Source: Acidimicrobiaceae bacterium
Lineage (GTDB): Bacteria > Actinomycetota > Acidimicrobiia > Acidimicrobiales > RAAP-2
Assembly: GCA_003151235.1 (NCBI GenBank)
Contig: PLWZ01000074.1
Coordinates: 1 to 39,157, forward strand
Direction: 5' to 3'
Length of the DNA stretch: 39,157 bases
A program made the position numbers and the translations under genes. The notes under the pieces were generated by a model. It was not told the origin of the DNA. It did no database searches and saw only the letters and a list, made by a program, of their open reading frames with translations. Shown here in pieces: positions 7,904 to 14,808 of the stretch. The stretch's first letter is position 1, and every line of letters starts with the position of its first letter.

Positions 7904-8922
7904 AGGTCGCGAACGCGTTCCGCTCGCTCGGCCGGGCCCGCTTCCCGCTCGCCGCGCCGAACTGGCCGACCGGGGTCGACCGGCCGCCCCCCGAGCGCAA
8001 GATCGGCCTCGACTACGACCACGAGTGGTCCCGCCGCTACCCGGCCCGGCTGGTCCGGGCGGCCGTGATCGACAACGTCACCCGACCGCTGGCCCACTTC
8101 GTCGCACCGACGACGATCCGGGGCGACGAGTACCTCCGCCACGTGGAGACCCCGGTCATCTTCGTGGCCAACCACGCCAGCCACCTCGACACCCCCTTGC
8201 TCTTGACCACGCTGCCGCTGCGCTTCCGGCACCGCACCGTCGTCGGCGCGGCCTCGGACTACTTCTTCGACCGCCGTTGGAAGGCCGCGCTGTGGTCGCT
8301 CACCCTCGCCGCGATCCCGATCGAGCGGTCCCGGGTCAACCGGCGCTCGGCCGACGTGGCCGCCGAGCTCCTGGAGGACAACTGGAACCTGGTGATCTTC
8401 CCCGAGGGCGGCCGCTCGCCCGACGGCTGGGCCCAGGAGTTCCGCGGCGGGGCCGCCTACCTGTCGCTCCGGACCGGGAAGCCGGTGGTCCCGGTGTACC
8501 TGCACGGGACGAGAAGGATCCTGCCCAAGCACGACGACGACCATCCCGGCGGGTCGGGCACCGAGAACAAGGGCCGCCTGCTCCGGCGCGCCCAGGTCAC
8601 CGTGATGTTCGGCGCTCCCCTCACCGCGAACGAGGGAGAGAACGCTCGGCGCTTCGGCGCCCGCATCGAGCGGGCCGTTGAGCTCCTGGCCAAAGAGGTG
8701 GCTACCGACTGGTGGACGGCCAGGCAACCGACCGACGAGGCCGCCAGCGCGCTGCACGGCCCCGAGGGCGTGGCCTGGCGGCGGGCGTGGGCGCTCGGAC
8801 CCCCGGGGGGGATCGGCGAGGACCGGTCCTGGCCGACCGTCGGAATGGCGAAGCTGACCAGGCGACCCCGACGGCGCCGGGCCATGACCAGGCGAACCTG
8901 GACGGGGTCGAGCGTCGGCTGA
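7900..8922 (+). CDS. PlsC-type 1-acyl-glycerol-phosphate acyltransferase family protein
   Basis: 340 residues, GTG overlapping the LarA-like stop (GTGA). The acyltransferase motifs are intact: NHASHLD (H92-x4-D97, the catalytic H(X)4D), GAASDYFFDRRW, IPIERSR, FPEGGRSPDG at about 167, and PVVPVYLHGT. Family members transfer an acyl chain from acyl-CoA or acyl-ACP to a hydroxyl, classically lysophosphatidic acid, at the membrane surface. As last gene of the operon it may esterify an alcohol made by the reductase and dehydrogenase, but the acceptor is unknown. The C-terminal 70 residues are Arg-rich and less conserved-looking. Confidence 0.9.
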   Translation: MKVANAFRSLGRARFPLAAPNWPTGVDRPPPERKIGLDYDHEWSRRYPARLVRAAVIDNVTRPLAHFVAPTTIRGDEYLRHVETPVIFVANHASHLDTPLLLTTLPLRFRHRTVVGAASDYFFDRRWKAALWSLTLAAIPIERSRVNRRSADVAAELLEDNWNLVIFPEGGRSPDGWAQEFRGGAAYLSLRTGKPVVPVYLHGTRRILPKHDDDHPGGSGTENKGRLLRRAQVTVMFGAPLTANEGENARRFGARIERAVELLAKEVATDWWTARQPTDEAASALHGPEGVAWRRAWALGPPGGIGEDRSWPTVGMAKLTRRPRRRRAMTRRTWTGSSVG

Positions 8923-8937
8923 ACGCTCGTGCGCTCA

Positions 8938-8943
8938 TAGAGT
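8938..8943 (+). promoter_or_regulatory. -10 element of the Ddn-like gene, leaderless
   Basis: TAGAGT ends 6 bases before ATG 8950 and no ribosome-binding site lies between. This fits a transcript that starts at or next to the start codon. Confidence 0.5.
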
Positions 8944-8949
8944 GCGTGC

Positions 8950-9399
8950 ATGCCCATCGATGGAGAGTACGAACCCAGCCCGTTCGGTTGGGTCAGGAAC
9001 CAGATCGCCGAGTACGAGGCCTCCGGTGGTGCGCGTGCCAACACGTTGCGCGACACCGGGTTGCCCGTCATCATCGTCACGACCCGGGGCAACAAGAGCG
9101 GGAAGGTCCGCAAGACCGCGCTCATGAGAGTTGAGCACGACGGCGAGTACGCCCTCGTCGCCTCGATGGGCGGTTCCCCGAACCACCCGGTCTGGTATCA
9201 CAACCTGGTCGCCGACCCGACGGCCGTCATCATCCAGGACGGCCCGGAACCCTTCGACGCCACGGTCCGCCAGTTGACCGGCGACGAGAAGGCGGCGTGG
9301 TGGGAGCGGGCCGTGACCGCGTACCCGCCCTATGCCGAGTACCAGGAACGGACCGAGCGCGAGATCCCGGTCTTCGTCGCTTCTCGCAACAACACCTGA
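8950..9399 (+). CDS. Deazaflavin (F420)-dependent nitroreductase-family protein (Ddn-like, DUF385)
   Basis: 149 residues. The split-barrel Ddn fold is recognisable: ANTLRDTGLPVIIVTTRGN, SGKVRKTALMRVEHDGEYA, VASMGGSPNHPVWYHNLVADP, and a C-terminal AVTAYPPYAEYQERTEREIPV. These match the F420-binding and core segments of Mycobacterium Ddn and its relatives. Such enzymes use reduced F420 to reduce quinones or other substrates, or act as F420 carriers. The length equals the usual family size. It has its own leaderless promoter, so it is separate from the operon just upstream. The substrate cannot be read from sequence. Confidence 0.92.
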   Translation: MPIDGEYEPSPFGWVRNQIAEYEASGGARANTLRDTGLPVIIVTTRGNKSGKVRKTALMRVEHDGEYALVASMGGSPNHPVWYHNLVADPTAVIIQDGPEPFDATVRQLTGDEKAAWWERAVTAYPPYAEYQERTEREIPVFVASRNNT

Positions 9400-9506
9400 C
9401 GCTCGCGCAGATCGTTTCCACACCGCACTAGGGGTACCGTCATAGGAACACCGCCCGCGCCTCTGGCTGACCTTCAGTTCGGTGCGCTCGGCACACGGAG
9501 GTCGCC

Positions 9507-9707
9507 ATGCGCGTCATCATTTCGCTGGTATTTCTGGTCTGGTTCGCCATCGGGGCGGGGGCGGCCGCCCAGCGCCACTACTTCAGCGGGTCGGTCACCA
9601 ACTGTGCCAAGGCAGGGACGATCAGTGTCACGATCCTCGCCGGGGCGCTCAACTACACCGGGGTGAACCCCAAGATCTCCTGCCACGTCCCCCAACCGAG
9701 CAAGTAG
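9507..9707 (+). CDS. Small secreted or membrane protein, unknown function
   Basis: 66 residues. ATG is preceded by GGAGG (9498-9502), so this gene has a normal ribosome-binding site and a 5' leader; a promoter-like region with TACCGT lies near 9434-9439. The N-terminus MRVIISLVFLVWFAIGAGAA is a single hydrophobic signal or anchor helix. The remainder has two cysteines (TNCAKAG and KISCHVP) that could form a disulfide outside the membrane, and ends NPKISCHVPQPSK. Very similar short proteins are widespread hypotheticals in Actinobacteria (recalled, not checked). Followed by a strong hairpin. Confidence 0.8.
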   Translation: MRVIISLVFLVWFAIGAGAAAQRHYFSGSVTNCAKAGTISVTILAGALNYTGVNPKISCHVPQPSK

Positions 9708-9718
9708 CGCCGACGCGA

Positions 9719-9746
9719 CCGTCCCGCCCGTAAATGGGCGGGACGG
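9719..9746 (+). terminator. Hairpin terminator of the small membrane protein gene
   Basis: A perfect 11-base stem CCGTCCCGCCC / GGGCGGGACGG closes a six-base loop (GTAAAT), starting 11 bases after the stop at 9707. There is no T-tract, as is common for actinobacterial terminators. Confidence 0.7.
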
Positions 9747-9761
9747 GTCAGCGATTCATTT

Positions 9762-9783
9762 CGGGTTGAGCTTCCTCAACCCG
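9762..9783 (-). terminator. Hairpin terminator of the YtxH gene
   Basis: A 9-base stem CGGGTTGAG / CTCAACCCG around a four-base loop lies just beyond the stop of the leftward YtxH gene (stop at 9793-9795). Together with the neighbouring hairpin it insulates two convergent genes. Confidence 0.65.
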
Positions 9784-9792
9784 GTCCCGTAG

Positions 9793-10002
9793 CTAGGCGG
9801 GCATCTTTTGCGCGACCTTGTGGGTCACGTCGCTCGCCTGCTCGTGCGCAGACTTGCTGACGCTGTCGACGGCCTTCTGGACCTCCGGGCGCGCCCGGAT
9901 GTCACGCACCTTGCGCTCCAGCTGCTCATAGGGCCGACGGCCCGACCTGGATCCAAGAATGAACCCGATCCCTGCTCCGATTACCAATAGCAACTTCTTC
10001 AT
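9793..10002 (-). CDS. YtxH-domain membrane-anchored protein
   Basis: 69 residues, ATG with GGAGG seven bases upstream. It begins MKKLLLVIGAGIGFILGSRSGRRPYEQLE, the characteristic YtxH glycine-zipper helix followed by GSRSGR. The rest is an amphipathic helix (VRDIRARPEVQKAVDSVSKS) that could coil or lie along the membrane. YtxH proteins are small, often stress-induced, and of unknown molecular function. The upstream gap (10003-10221) has GGGTA-like boxes on this strand, which would suit an alternative sigma factor, but no convincing -35 partner was found. Confidence 0.85.
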   Translation of the reverse strand: MKKLLLVIGAGIGFILGSRSGRRPYEQLERKVRDIRARPEVQKAVDSVSKSAHEQASDVTHKVAQKMPA

Positions 10003-10221
10003 GACTTCCTCCGGTCGATCTCCGTTTGTCCTACGTACCTACCCATTCGGGCGGCAACGTACCCATGGACACCTCGGACCGAATAAAAACACCCTACATG
10101 CTGGGAGAACACGGGTCCGACCGCCTCTGGCAGTGCAATTGCCAGGCTACGACGGTCTCGGTCTTCTCCTGTCTCAGCCCGGGCTGACCGGCGAGGAGTA
10201 TCGGGGTCGGAGCCGGCTCGG
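10003..10221. other. Non-coding gap between GatD and YtxH genes
   Basis: No gene seen. It contains a 6-base-stem hairpin (CTGGCA at 10127-10132 with TGCCAG at 10140-10145) and a 14-base perfect palindrome TCAGCCCGGGCTGA at 10174-10187. Either could help end the leftward MurT/GatD transcript. Minus-strand GGGTA boxes near 10050-10070 may belong to the YtxH promoter. Confidence 0.4.
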
Positions 10222-10962
10222 TCAACGAACCCGTCTGCGGCCGCGAGCCGTTCTCCTGCCGAGCGCAGCCTCGAACCGCTCGGAACGAAGCGCCTGCTCC
10301 CGGTAGTCGTCCAGCGGCGCCAGCTCGTCCTCCCCGGTCGCCCACCGCAACAAAAGGTCGGCGAGGGCGGGATTCCGCGCCAGCGCCGGCCCGTGGAGGT
10401 AGGTGCCGACGACCCGCCCCGCCCACGCGCCGTCCGTGTAGTCGCCGTTGCCGACGCCGGTCCGGACCCGGCCAAGCGGTTGCGCACCCGGGCCGACCTC
10501 GGTCAACCCGCCGTGGTTCTCGAATCCGGTCAGCGCTCCGACACCAGGGAGGTCCGCGTCGACCACGATCTCGCCCACCGCACGGGGAGCGCGGCCCTTG
10601 ACGGTGGCCACGTCGAGCAGTCCGAGCCCGGGGACCGGTGACCCGTCGGCCGCCGGAAACGTCGTGCCGATGATCTGGTAGCCCGCGCAGACCGCGAACA
10701 CCACCGCTCCGTTCCGAACCGCGCGGGCGAGGGTCCCGTCCTCGTTCAGGCTCTCGGTCGCGCGCACCTGCGGGCCGTCCTCGCCACCCCCGAGCGTGTA
10801 CACGTCGGCGACCGGGAGCGGGCCGTCGCTGGCCGCCTCGATGAGCTCGGCCGGAAAGCCGCGTCGCTCGGCCCGACGGGTCAGCACGAGCCCGTTGCCG
10901 CCGTCGCCGTAGGTGCCGAGCAGGTCGGGGTAGACCACCACGATCCGCAGTGAGCGGTTCAC
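10222..10962 (-). CDS. gatD: Lipid II isoglutaminyl synthase, glutaminase subunit GatD
   Basis: 246 residues from GTG 10962, 10 bases after the MurT stop. It is a class I (CobB/CobQ-type) glutamine amidotransferase: it opens LRIVVVYPDLLGTYGDGGNG, the nucleophile is C92 in FAVCAGYQIIG, and the partner histidine is H190 in GTYLHGPAL. GatD supplies ammonia from glutamine to MurT, which amidates the D-Glu of the lipid II stem peptide to D-isoglutamine at the inner membrane face. The GFENHGG motif is typical of GatD/CobQ relatives. Its pairing with MurT in one operon makes the assignment firm. The C-terminus is Arg-rich. Confidence 0.93.
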   Translation of the reverse strand: MNRSLRIVVVYPDLLGTYGDGGNGLVLTRRAERRGFPAELIEAASDGPLPVADVYTLGGGEDGPQVRATESLNEDGTLARAVRNGAVVFAVCAGYQIIGTTFPAADGSPVPGLGLLDVATVKGRAPRAVGEIVVDADLPGVGALTGFENHGGLTEVGPGAQPLGRVRTGVGNGDYTDGAWAGRVVGTYLHGPALARNPALADLLLRWATGEDELAPLDDYREQALRSERFEAALGRRTARGRRRVR

Positions 10963-10972
10963 GAATGCAACC

Positions 10973-12229
10973 TCACGACGCCCGGTTGGCCCGCAATAGG
11001 TCGTGGAAGGCCGTGTAGTTCCCGATGAACTCGATCGTTTCCACTCCGCGGTCCCCGCCGAGTCGCGCCGCGACGGCCACCGCTTCGACGGGATCGGCCA
11101 CCCGCTCATGCTCCACCCCGGCGTAGTGGAGCCGGACCGACAGGTCCGCACTCCGCTCCCCCGTCGCCACGACCGGTCGGCCGGACAGGCGTTCGAAGGG
11201 CACGTCCCACAGCCACGACGGGTCGCGACCATCGGCGATCCGGGCGTTGATGGCAACGACGACCGGGGAGGTGCCGGGAGCGACAAGGAAGAGCAGCTCC
11301 TCCCAGCCCGCCGGGTTCTTGGCCAGCAACAACCGCGTCGACACGCCACCGACGTCTTGCACCGAGAACCGGCCGGCCACCCCCTCGATCTGCCCCATCG
11401 CCTCGAACGCGTGATCGGCCGGAACACCGAGCACCTCCGCCGCCGCCGCCGCGAGCACGGCGTTGCGGTGGTTGAACAACCCCGGGATCAACAGCACCAC
11501 CGGGAGCCGGCGCCCGTCGGCGAAGACCGCCGTCGTCCGGCCGTCCGGTTCGACCTCCACGTCCACGTCGGGCGTCGGTCGGGCAAATCCGCACTCGCAC
11601 GACCACGAAACCTCGTCGAACCGGATGCGGCCACCGCAGGCCGGGCACCCGGCGGCGTCGGAACGCCATCGCATGCCCCCGGCCACCCACACAACCGAGG
11701 TGGCCGCCTGCGCCCCGAAGACCACCAGCGGGTCGTCGGCATTGGCGACGACCGTGCAGATCGTCTCGGCCAGTGCCTCGCGCCAGCGCGTGGCGACCAT
11801 CCGGACCTCGTTGCTGCGATCGAGTTGGTCACGCGACAGGTTGAGGAGAACCAGGGCGTTTGGATGGAGCGCACCGATGATCGCGGGGAGGTAAGCCTCG
11901 TCGACCTCGAGGACGGCCGGTGCGTCGGCCGGTCCGCCCGCCAGGGCGGCGACATGGCCGGCCGGCATGTTGGACCCGGTGGCGTTGGTGAGCACGGGGA
12001 CTCCCGTCGATTCCAGCGCCGCCGCCAACAGCCGGGTGGTGGTGGTCTTGCCGTTGGTCCCGCTCACGACGGCCGAGCGCCGGCCGGCGCCGAGTGTCTC
12101 GAGGAGGTTCGGCGCGATGGCAAGACCGATTCGACCCCCGGCCACGGTGCCGCTCCCCATGTGCAGACGGCGCGACAGCCCGTTGAGCGAGGCCGTCGCG
12201 AAGACGGCGACGCGCGTGCGCGTGGTCAT
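10973..12229 (-). CDS. murT: Lipid II isoglutaminyl synthase, Mur-ligase subunit MurT
   Basis: 418 residues; ATG 12229 overlaps the upstream stop (ATGA), so it is chosen over longer options. The Mur-ligase P-loop GTNGKTTTTR is at 57-66, followed by EVDEAYLP and the NLSRDQLDRSNE segment. A zinc-ribbon insertion, C195-x2-C198 and C211-x-C213, is a hallmark of MurT. The C-terminal DUF1727 domain ends with VETIEFIGNYTAFHDLLR. MurT activates the D-Glu carboxylate with ATP and receives ammonia from GatD. Amidation is needed for efficient transpeptidase cross-linking in many Gram-positive bacteria. Confidence 0.95.
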   Translation of the reverse strand: MTTRTRVAVFATASLNGLSRRLHMGSGTVAGGRIGLAIAPNLLETLGAGRRSAVVSGTNGKTTTTRLLAAALESTGVPVLTNATGSNMPAGHVAALAGGPADAPAVLEVDEAYLPAIIGALHPNALVLLNLSRDQLDRSNEVRMVATRWREALAETICTVVANADDPLVVFGAQAATSVVWVAGGMRWRSDAAGCPACGGRIRFDEVSWSCECGFARPTPDVDVEVEPDGRTTAVFADGRRLPVVLLIPGLFNHRNAVLAAAAAEVLGVPADHAFEAMGQIEGVAGRFSVQDVGGVSTRLLLAKNPAGWEELLFLVAPGTSPVVVAINARIADGRDPSWLWDVPFERLSGRPVVATGERSADLSVRLHYAGVEHERVADPVEAVAVAARLGGDRGVETIEFIGNYTAFHDLLRANRAS

Positions 12230-13590
12230 CGGTCCGGGCGCTGTGTCTTCGACGACTTTCCGGTTGCGGACCGCTCTTCGGTTTGGGCACTCACAGGGAG
12301 CAGTGCCGAGATCGCAGCCATGATCGTCTTGGTGTCCGCGACCGCGTCCTTGTAACCCAGCTTGACCGCCGGCCCGATGCGGACCGCGACGTCGCGGATG
12401 CCGATGACGTTCGGGAGCTTGGCCTCGCGCGGCCACACCTTCTCGGTGCCCCAGAGCCCGATGGGGATGACGGGCGCATCGGCGGCCGCGGCGAGGCGGG
12501 CCGCGCCGGTGTGGCCGTGCAGCACCGGCGCGAGGGCCGCGTCACCCCGGGGGATGGTTCCCTCCGGCAGGATCGTCACGATCTCACCCGCCCGCAGCGA
12601 TGCCTCGGCCGCCCGCATGGGCGCACCCGAGCCGCTGCCCCGGTCGACCGGGATCCCCCCGATGGCCTTCAGGAACCAGCCGATCCCGGCCACGTCGAAC
12701 ATCTCCCGCTTGGCCAGGTAGCGGACCGGGCGGTTGATCTCCTGCGCCACCAGGGCGAGGGTGAAGGCGTCGAAGTAGCTGCGGTGGTTGGACACCAGGA
12801 TGACCCCGCCCGCCTTCGGGATCGTGTCGACGCCGTCGATGTCGAAGCGGGCGTAGGGGAAGGCGGGCTTGCGGATGACCATCCGCATGAGGTGGTACGG
12901 CTCGAGGCCGGCGATGGAGGGAACCCCGGGCGGACGGTCCCAGTACTCGACCGGCCACCGTCGGGCCAGGGCCAGCACATAGAGTCGCGGGTCCGGGTTG
13001 ATCGCGTGCGGGTGGCCGACGGCGGCGAGCAGCGGGGCGTCGTAGATGCTGTCGGAGTAGGCGTGGCAGTCCGACAGCGACTCGCCGTTGGCCTCGGCCC
13101 ACTGGCGGACGGCGTTCAGCTTGCCCAGCCCCCAGACGAACCCGCCGTCGACACGACCGGTGTACGTGCCGTCGCGCACGCCGTAGCGGGTCGCGACGAC
13201 GTCGTCGAAGCCGAGCGTCCGCGCCAGCGGGGAGATCATGTCGAACGGGGTGGTGGTGGCGAGCACCAGCCGGTCACCGGCCTCGCGGTGGGCGTGGAGC
13301 GCCGCCGGCGCATACGGGCCGACGAGGGTGGCCAGCTCGTCGACGGCCTCCTCGCCGGCGGCCTTCACCTCGTCCTGGCTCCACCCACCCGCCAGTACCG
13401 CGGCGGCGCGGGCCAGGCCCATCGAGGCGAGGTTCTCGCCCCAGCGCCCGTAGATGGAATAGAGGAGGTTGGACCCGGGCAGGCTGTGCTCGCCCGGAAC
13501 GACCCCGCGGCGACGGAGGGCCCGGTCGAGCACCGGCCCGCTCGGGCCGCGGAGAAGGGTTCGGTCGAGATCGACGAAAACGGCGGTCAT
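12226..13590 (-). CDS. HAD-IB hydrolase fused to PlsC acyltransferase
   Basis: 454 residues. The N-terminal HAD-IB domain (1-215) has an intact motif I D7-x-D9 (VDLDRTLL), ATTTPFDM, and AYSDSIYDAPLLAAVG for Mg binding. The C-terminal PlsC domain (235-430) has NHRSYFD (H269-x4-D274), a LPEGTIPRG motif near 340 and PVIPIGLWGTEKVWP. Fusions of this kind occur in actinobacteria and could couple dephosphorylation and acylation of glycerolipids, for example lysophosphatidate to diacylglycerol steps (inference). It is the first gene of the leftward operon and its stop overlaps murT, so lipid acylation and peptidoglycan amidation would be co-expressed. A leaderless promoter lies directly upstream. 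Confidence 0.9.
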   Translation of the reverse strand: MTAVFVDLDRTLLRGPSGPVLDRALRRRGVVPGEHSLPGSNLLYSIYGRWGENLASMGLARAAAVLAGGWSQDEVKAAGEEAVDELATLVGPYAPAALHAHREAGDRLVLATTTPFDMISPLARTLGFDDVVATRYGVRDGTYTGRVDGGFVWGLGKLNAVRQWAEANGESLSDCHAYSDSIYDAPLLAAVGHPHAINPDPRLYVLALARRWPVEYWDRPPGVPSIAGLEPYHLMRMVIRKPAFPYARFDIDGVDTIPKAGGVILVSNHRSYFDAFTLALVAQEINRPVRYLAKREMFDVAGIGWFLKAIGGIPVDRGSGSGAPMRAAEASLRAGEIVTILPEGTIPRGDAALAPVLHGHTGAARLAAAADAPVIPIGLWGTEKVWPREAKLPNVIGIRDVAVRIGPAVKLGYKDAVADTKTIMAAISALLPVSAQTEERSATGKSSKTQRPDR

Positions 13591-13599
13591 CGGGAACCG

Positions 13600-13605
13600 A
13601 GGCTA
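13600..13605 (-). promoter_or_regulatory. -10 element of the HAD-PlsC/murT/gatD operon
   Basis: TAGCCT on the minus strand ends 9 bases before ATG 13590. No ribosome-binding site lies in the gap, pointing to a leaderless or near-leaderless start. Confidence 0.45.
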
Positions 13606-13653
13606 ATGGCGGCCCGGCCCCGGACGCGGTGACAAGGGCCCGGAGGCGGGGAG

Positions 13654-13761
13654 TTCAGAGGGCGGGCCGGTGAAATCGGCCCTGAACATAGTGAAGGGAC
13701 CGCCGGGGGGGGCTGGCGATCCCTTCACTTTGACCTGCGTGGGAACAGAGGGGGGGGTTCC
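13654..13761. repeat. Row of three hairpin-forming inverted repeats in the HAD-PlsC/LysR gap
   Basis: (1) TTCAG...GGGCCG (13654-13669) with CGGCCCTGAA (13677-13686), allowing a 5-base bulge. (2) A long stem AGTGAAGGGA-C-CGCC (13690-13704) with GGCG-A-TCCCTTCACT (13715-13729), one mismatch, around a G-rich loop. (3) GGAAC (13742-13746) with GTTCC (13757-13761) around a G-run. No T-tract follows any of them. Both flanking genes appear to have promoters right at their starts, so this stretch is not obviously a 5' leader of either. It may be a small RNA, a protein-binding region or neither. Confidence 0.5.
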
Positions 13762-13833
13762 TGTACCCCTGCGGTCTTCAGCCATTGTGGAGCAAATCAC
13801 ATGATCTGTCAAGCAGCTAAAGGCGATACTTGC

Positions 13834-13839
13834 TATCTT
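13834..13839 (+). promoter_or_regulatory. -10 element of the LysR gene, leaderless
   Basis: TATCTT ends 8 bases before ATG 13848. A palindromic ATCA-CA-TGAT at 13796-13805 sits about 40 bases upstream of the expected start of transcription and could be an autoregulatory site. Confidence 0.55.
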
Positions 13840-13847
13840 GATCCCAG

Positions 13848-14774
13848 ATGGAGATCCGGCACCTGCAGGCCCTGGTGGGCATCGCCGAGTATGGGAGCTT
13901 CTCCGCCGCCGCCGAGGCCCTCGGAACCGTCCAGTCCAACGTCTCGGCCCACGTCGCCCGCCTGGAGCGTGAGCTCGGGTCCCCCCTCGTCGACCGCTCA
14001 TCGGGACACCTCACCGAGGAGGGCGAGATCGTGGTCTCCCGGGCCCGCCGCATGCTGGTCGAGATGGATGCGCTGGTCGCCGACGTCTCGGCGATGCGGC
14101 TCGAGGTCGTGGGCACGGTCCGGGCGGGCATGATCGGGACGACCGGGCGCTGGCTCGTCCCCCGTCTCTTCTCCTTGCTGCGCGAGCGGCACCCCCGCGT
14201 CCAGATGACGGTCGCCGACGGGACGAGCGCCAACCTCGAGCCCCGCCTGCTCAGCGGCCAGCTCGACTTCGCCATCGTCTCGCTCCCGGTGGACATCGAC
14301 GAGCTCGTCGCCACTCCCCTCTTCGAGGAGGACCTGATGCTGGTGGTCCCGGTCGGCCATCCGTTGGCCACTGGGCCCATGCCGCTCCCCCTGGCCGCGC
14401 TCGCCGATCTCGACCTGGTCCTCCCGCTCCCGAACACGGCGCTGCGCGACGAGATCGACCGGGCGGTGCGGCGGGTCGGCGTGGTGCTCCAGCCGGCCAT
14501 GGAGCTCGACGGGATCCGGATGATCGCCTCGCTGACCTTCGACGGCTACGGGCCGGCGATCCTGCCGGCGACCGCAGTCCCCCGCCATATGCGGGAGCGG
14601 TTCGCGCTGGTGCCCTTGGAGGGATTCCCGCGGCGCAAGGTGGGTGTCGCCCAACGGCGGCGGGGCCTGCCGTCGGCCCCGACCCGGGCCGTCATCGACC
14701 TCCTCGACACGGTGGCCAACGACCCCCACGACCGCCCCGACGGGCTCCACCCGGCGACGGACTGCGGCACCTGA
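13848..14774 (+). CDS. LysR-family transcriptional regulator
   Basis: 308 residues, the usual LysR length. The winged HTH occupies residues 1-60: MEIRHLQALVGIAEYGSFSA, then AAEALGTVQSNVSAHVARLE, RELGSPLVDRSS. The remainder is the two-lobed effector domain (VGTVRAGMIGTTGRWLVPRL, QLDFAIVSLPVDIDE, LVVPVGHPLA, VGVAQRRRGLPSAPTRAVID). LysR proteins usually activate a neighbouring gene when they bind a small molecule. The glutamate decarboxylase gene follows on the same strand after 34 bases, so it is a likely target or co-transcribed partner; regulation of the divergent lipid/murT operon is also possible. Confidence 0.95.
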   Translation: MEIRHLQALVGIAEYGSFSAAAEALGTVQSNVSAHVARLERELGSPLVDRSSGHLTEEGEIVVSRARRMLVEMDALVADVSAMRLEVVGTVRAGMIGTTGRWLVPRLFSLLRERHPRVQMTVADGTSANLEPRLLSGQLDFAIVSLPVDIDELVATPLFEEDLMLVVPVGHPLATGPMPLPLAALADLDLVLPLPNTALRDEIDRAVRRVGVVLQPAMELDGIRMIASLTFDGYGPAILPATAVPRHMRERFALVPLEGFPRRKVGVAQRRRGLPSAPTRAVIDLLDTVANDPHDRPDGLHPATDCGT

Positions 14775-14808
14775 GCGTTACTGTCGCCACACCTAGTGGA
14801 GGTTCGAC

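Noticed and set aside
13701..13760. G-runs as a possible G-quadruplex
   Set aside because: Runs are long but only two are close enough, and the second, third and fourth tracts are not regularly spaced; hairpin structure explains the region better.
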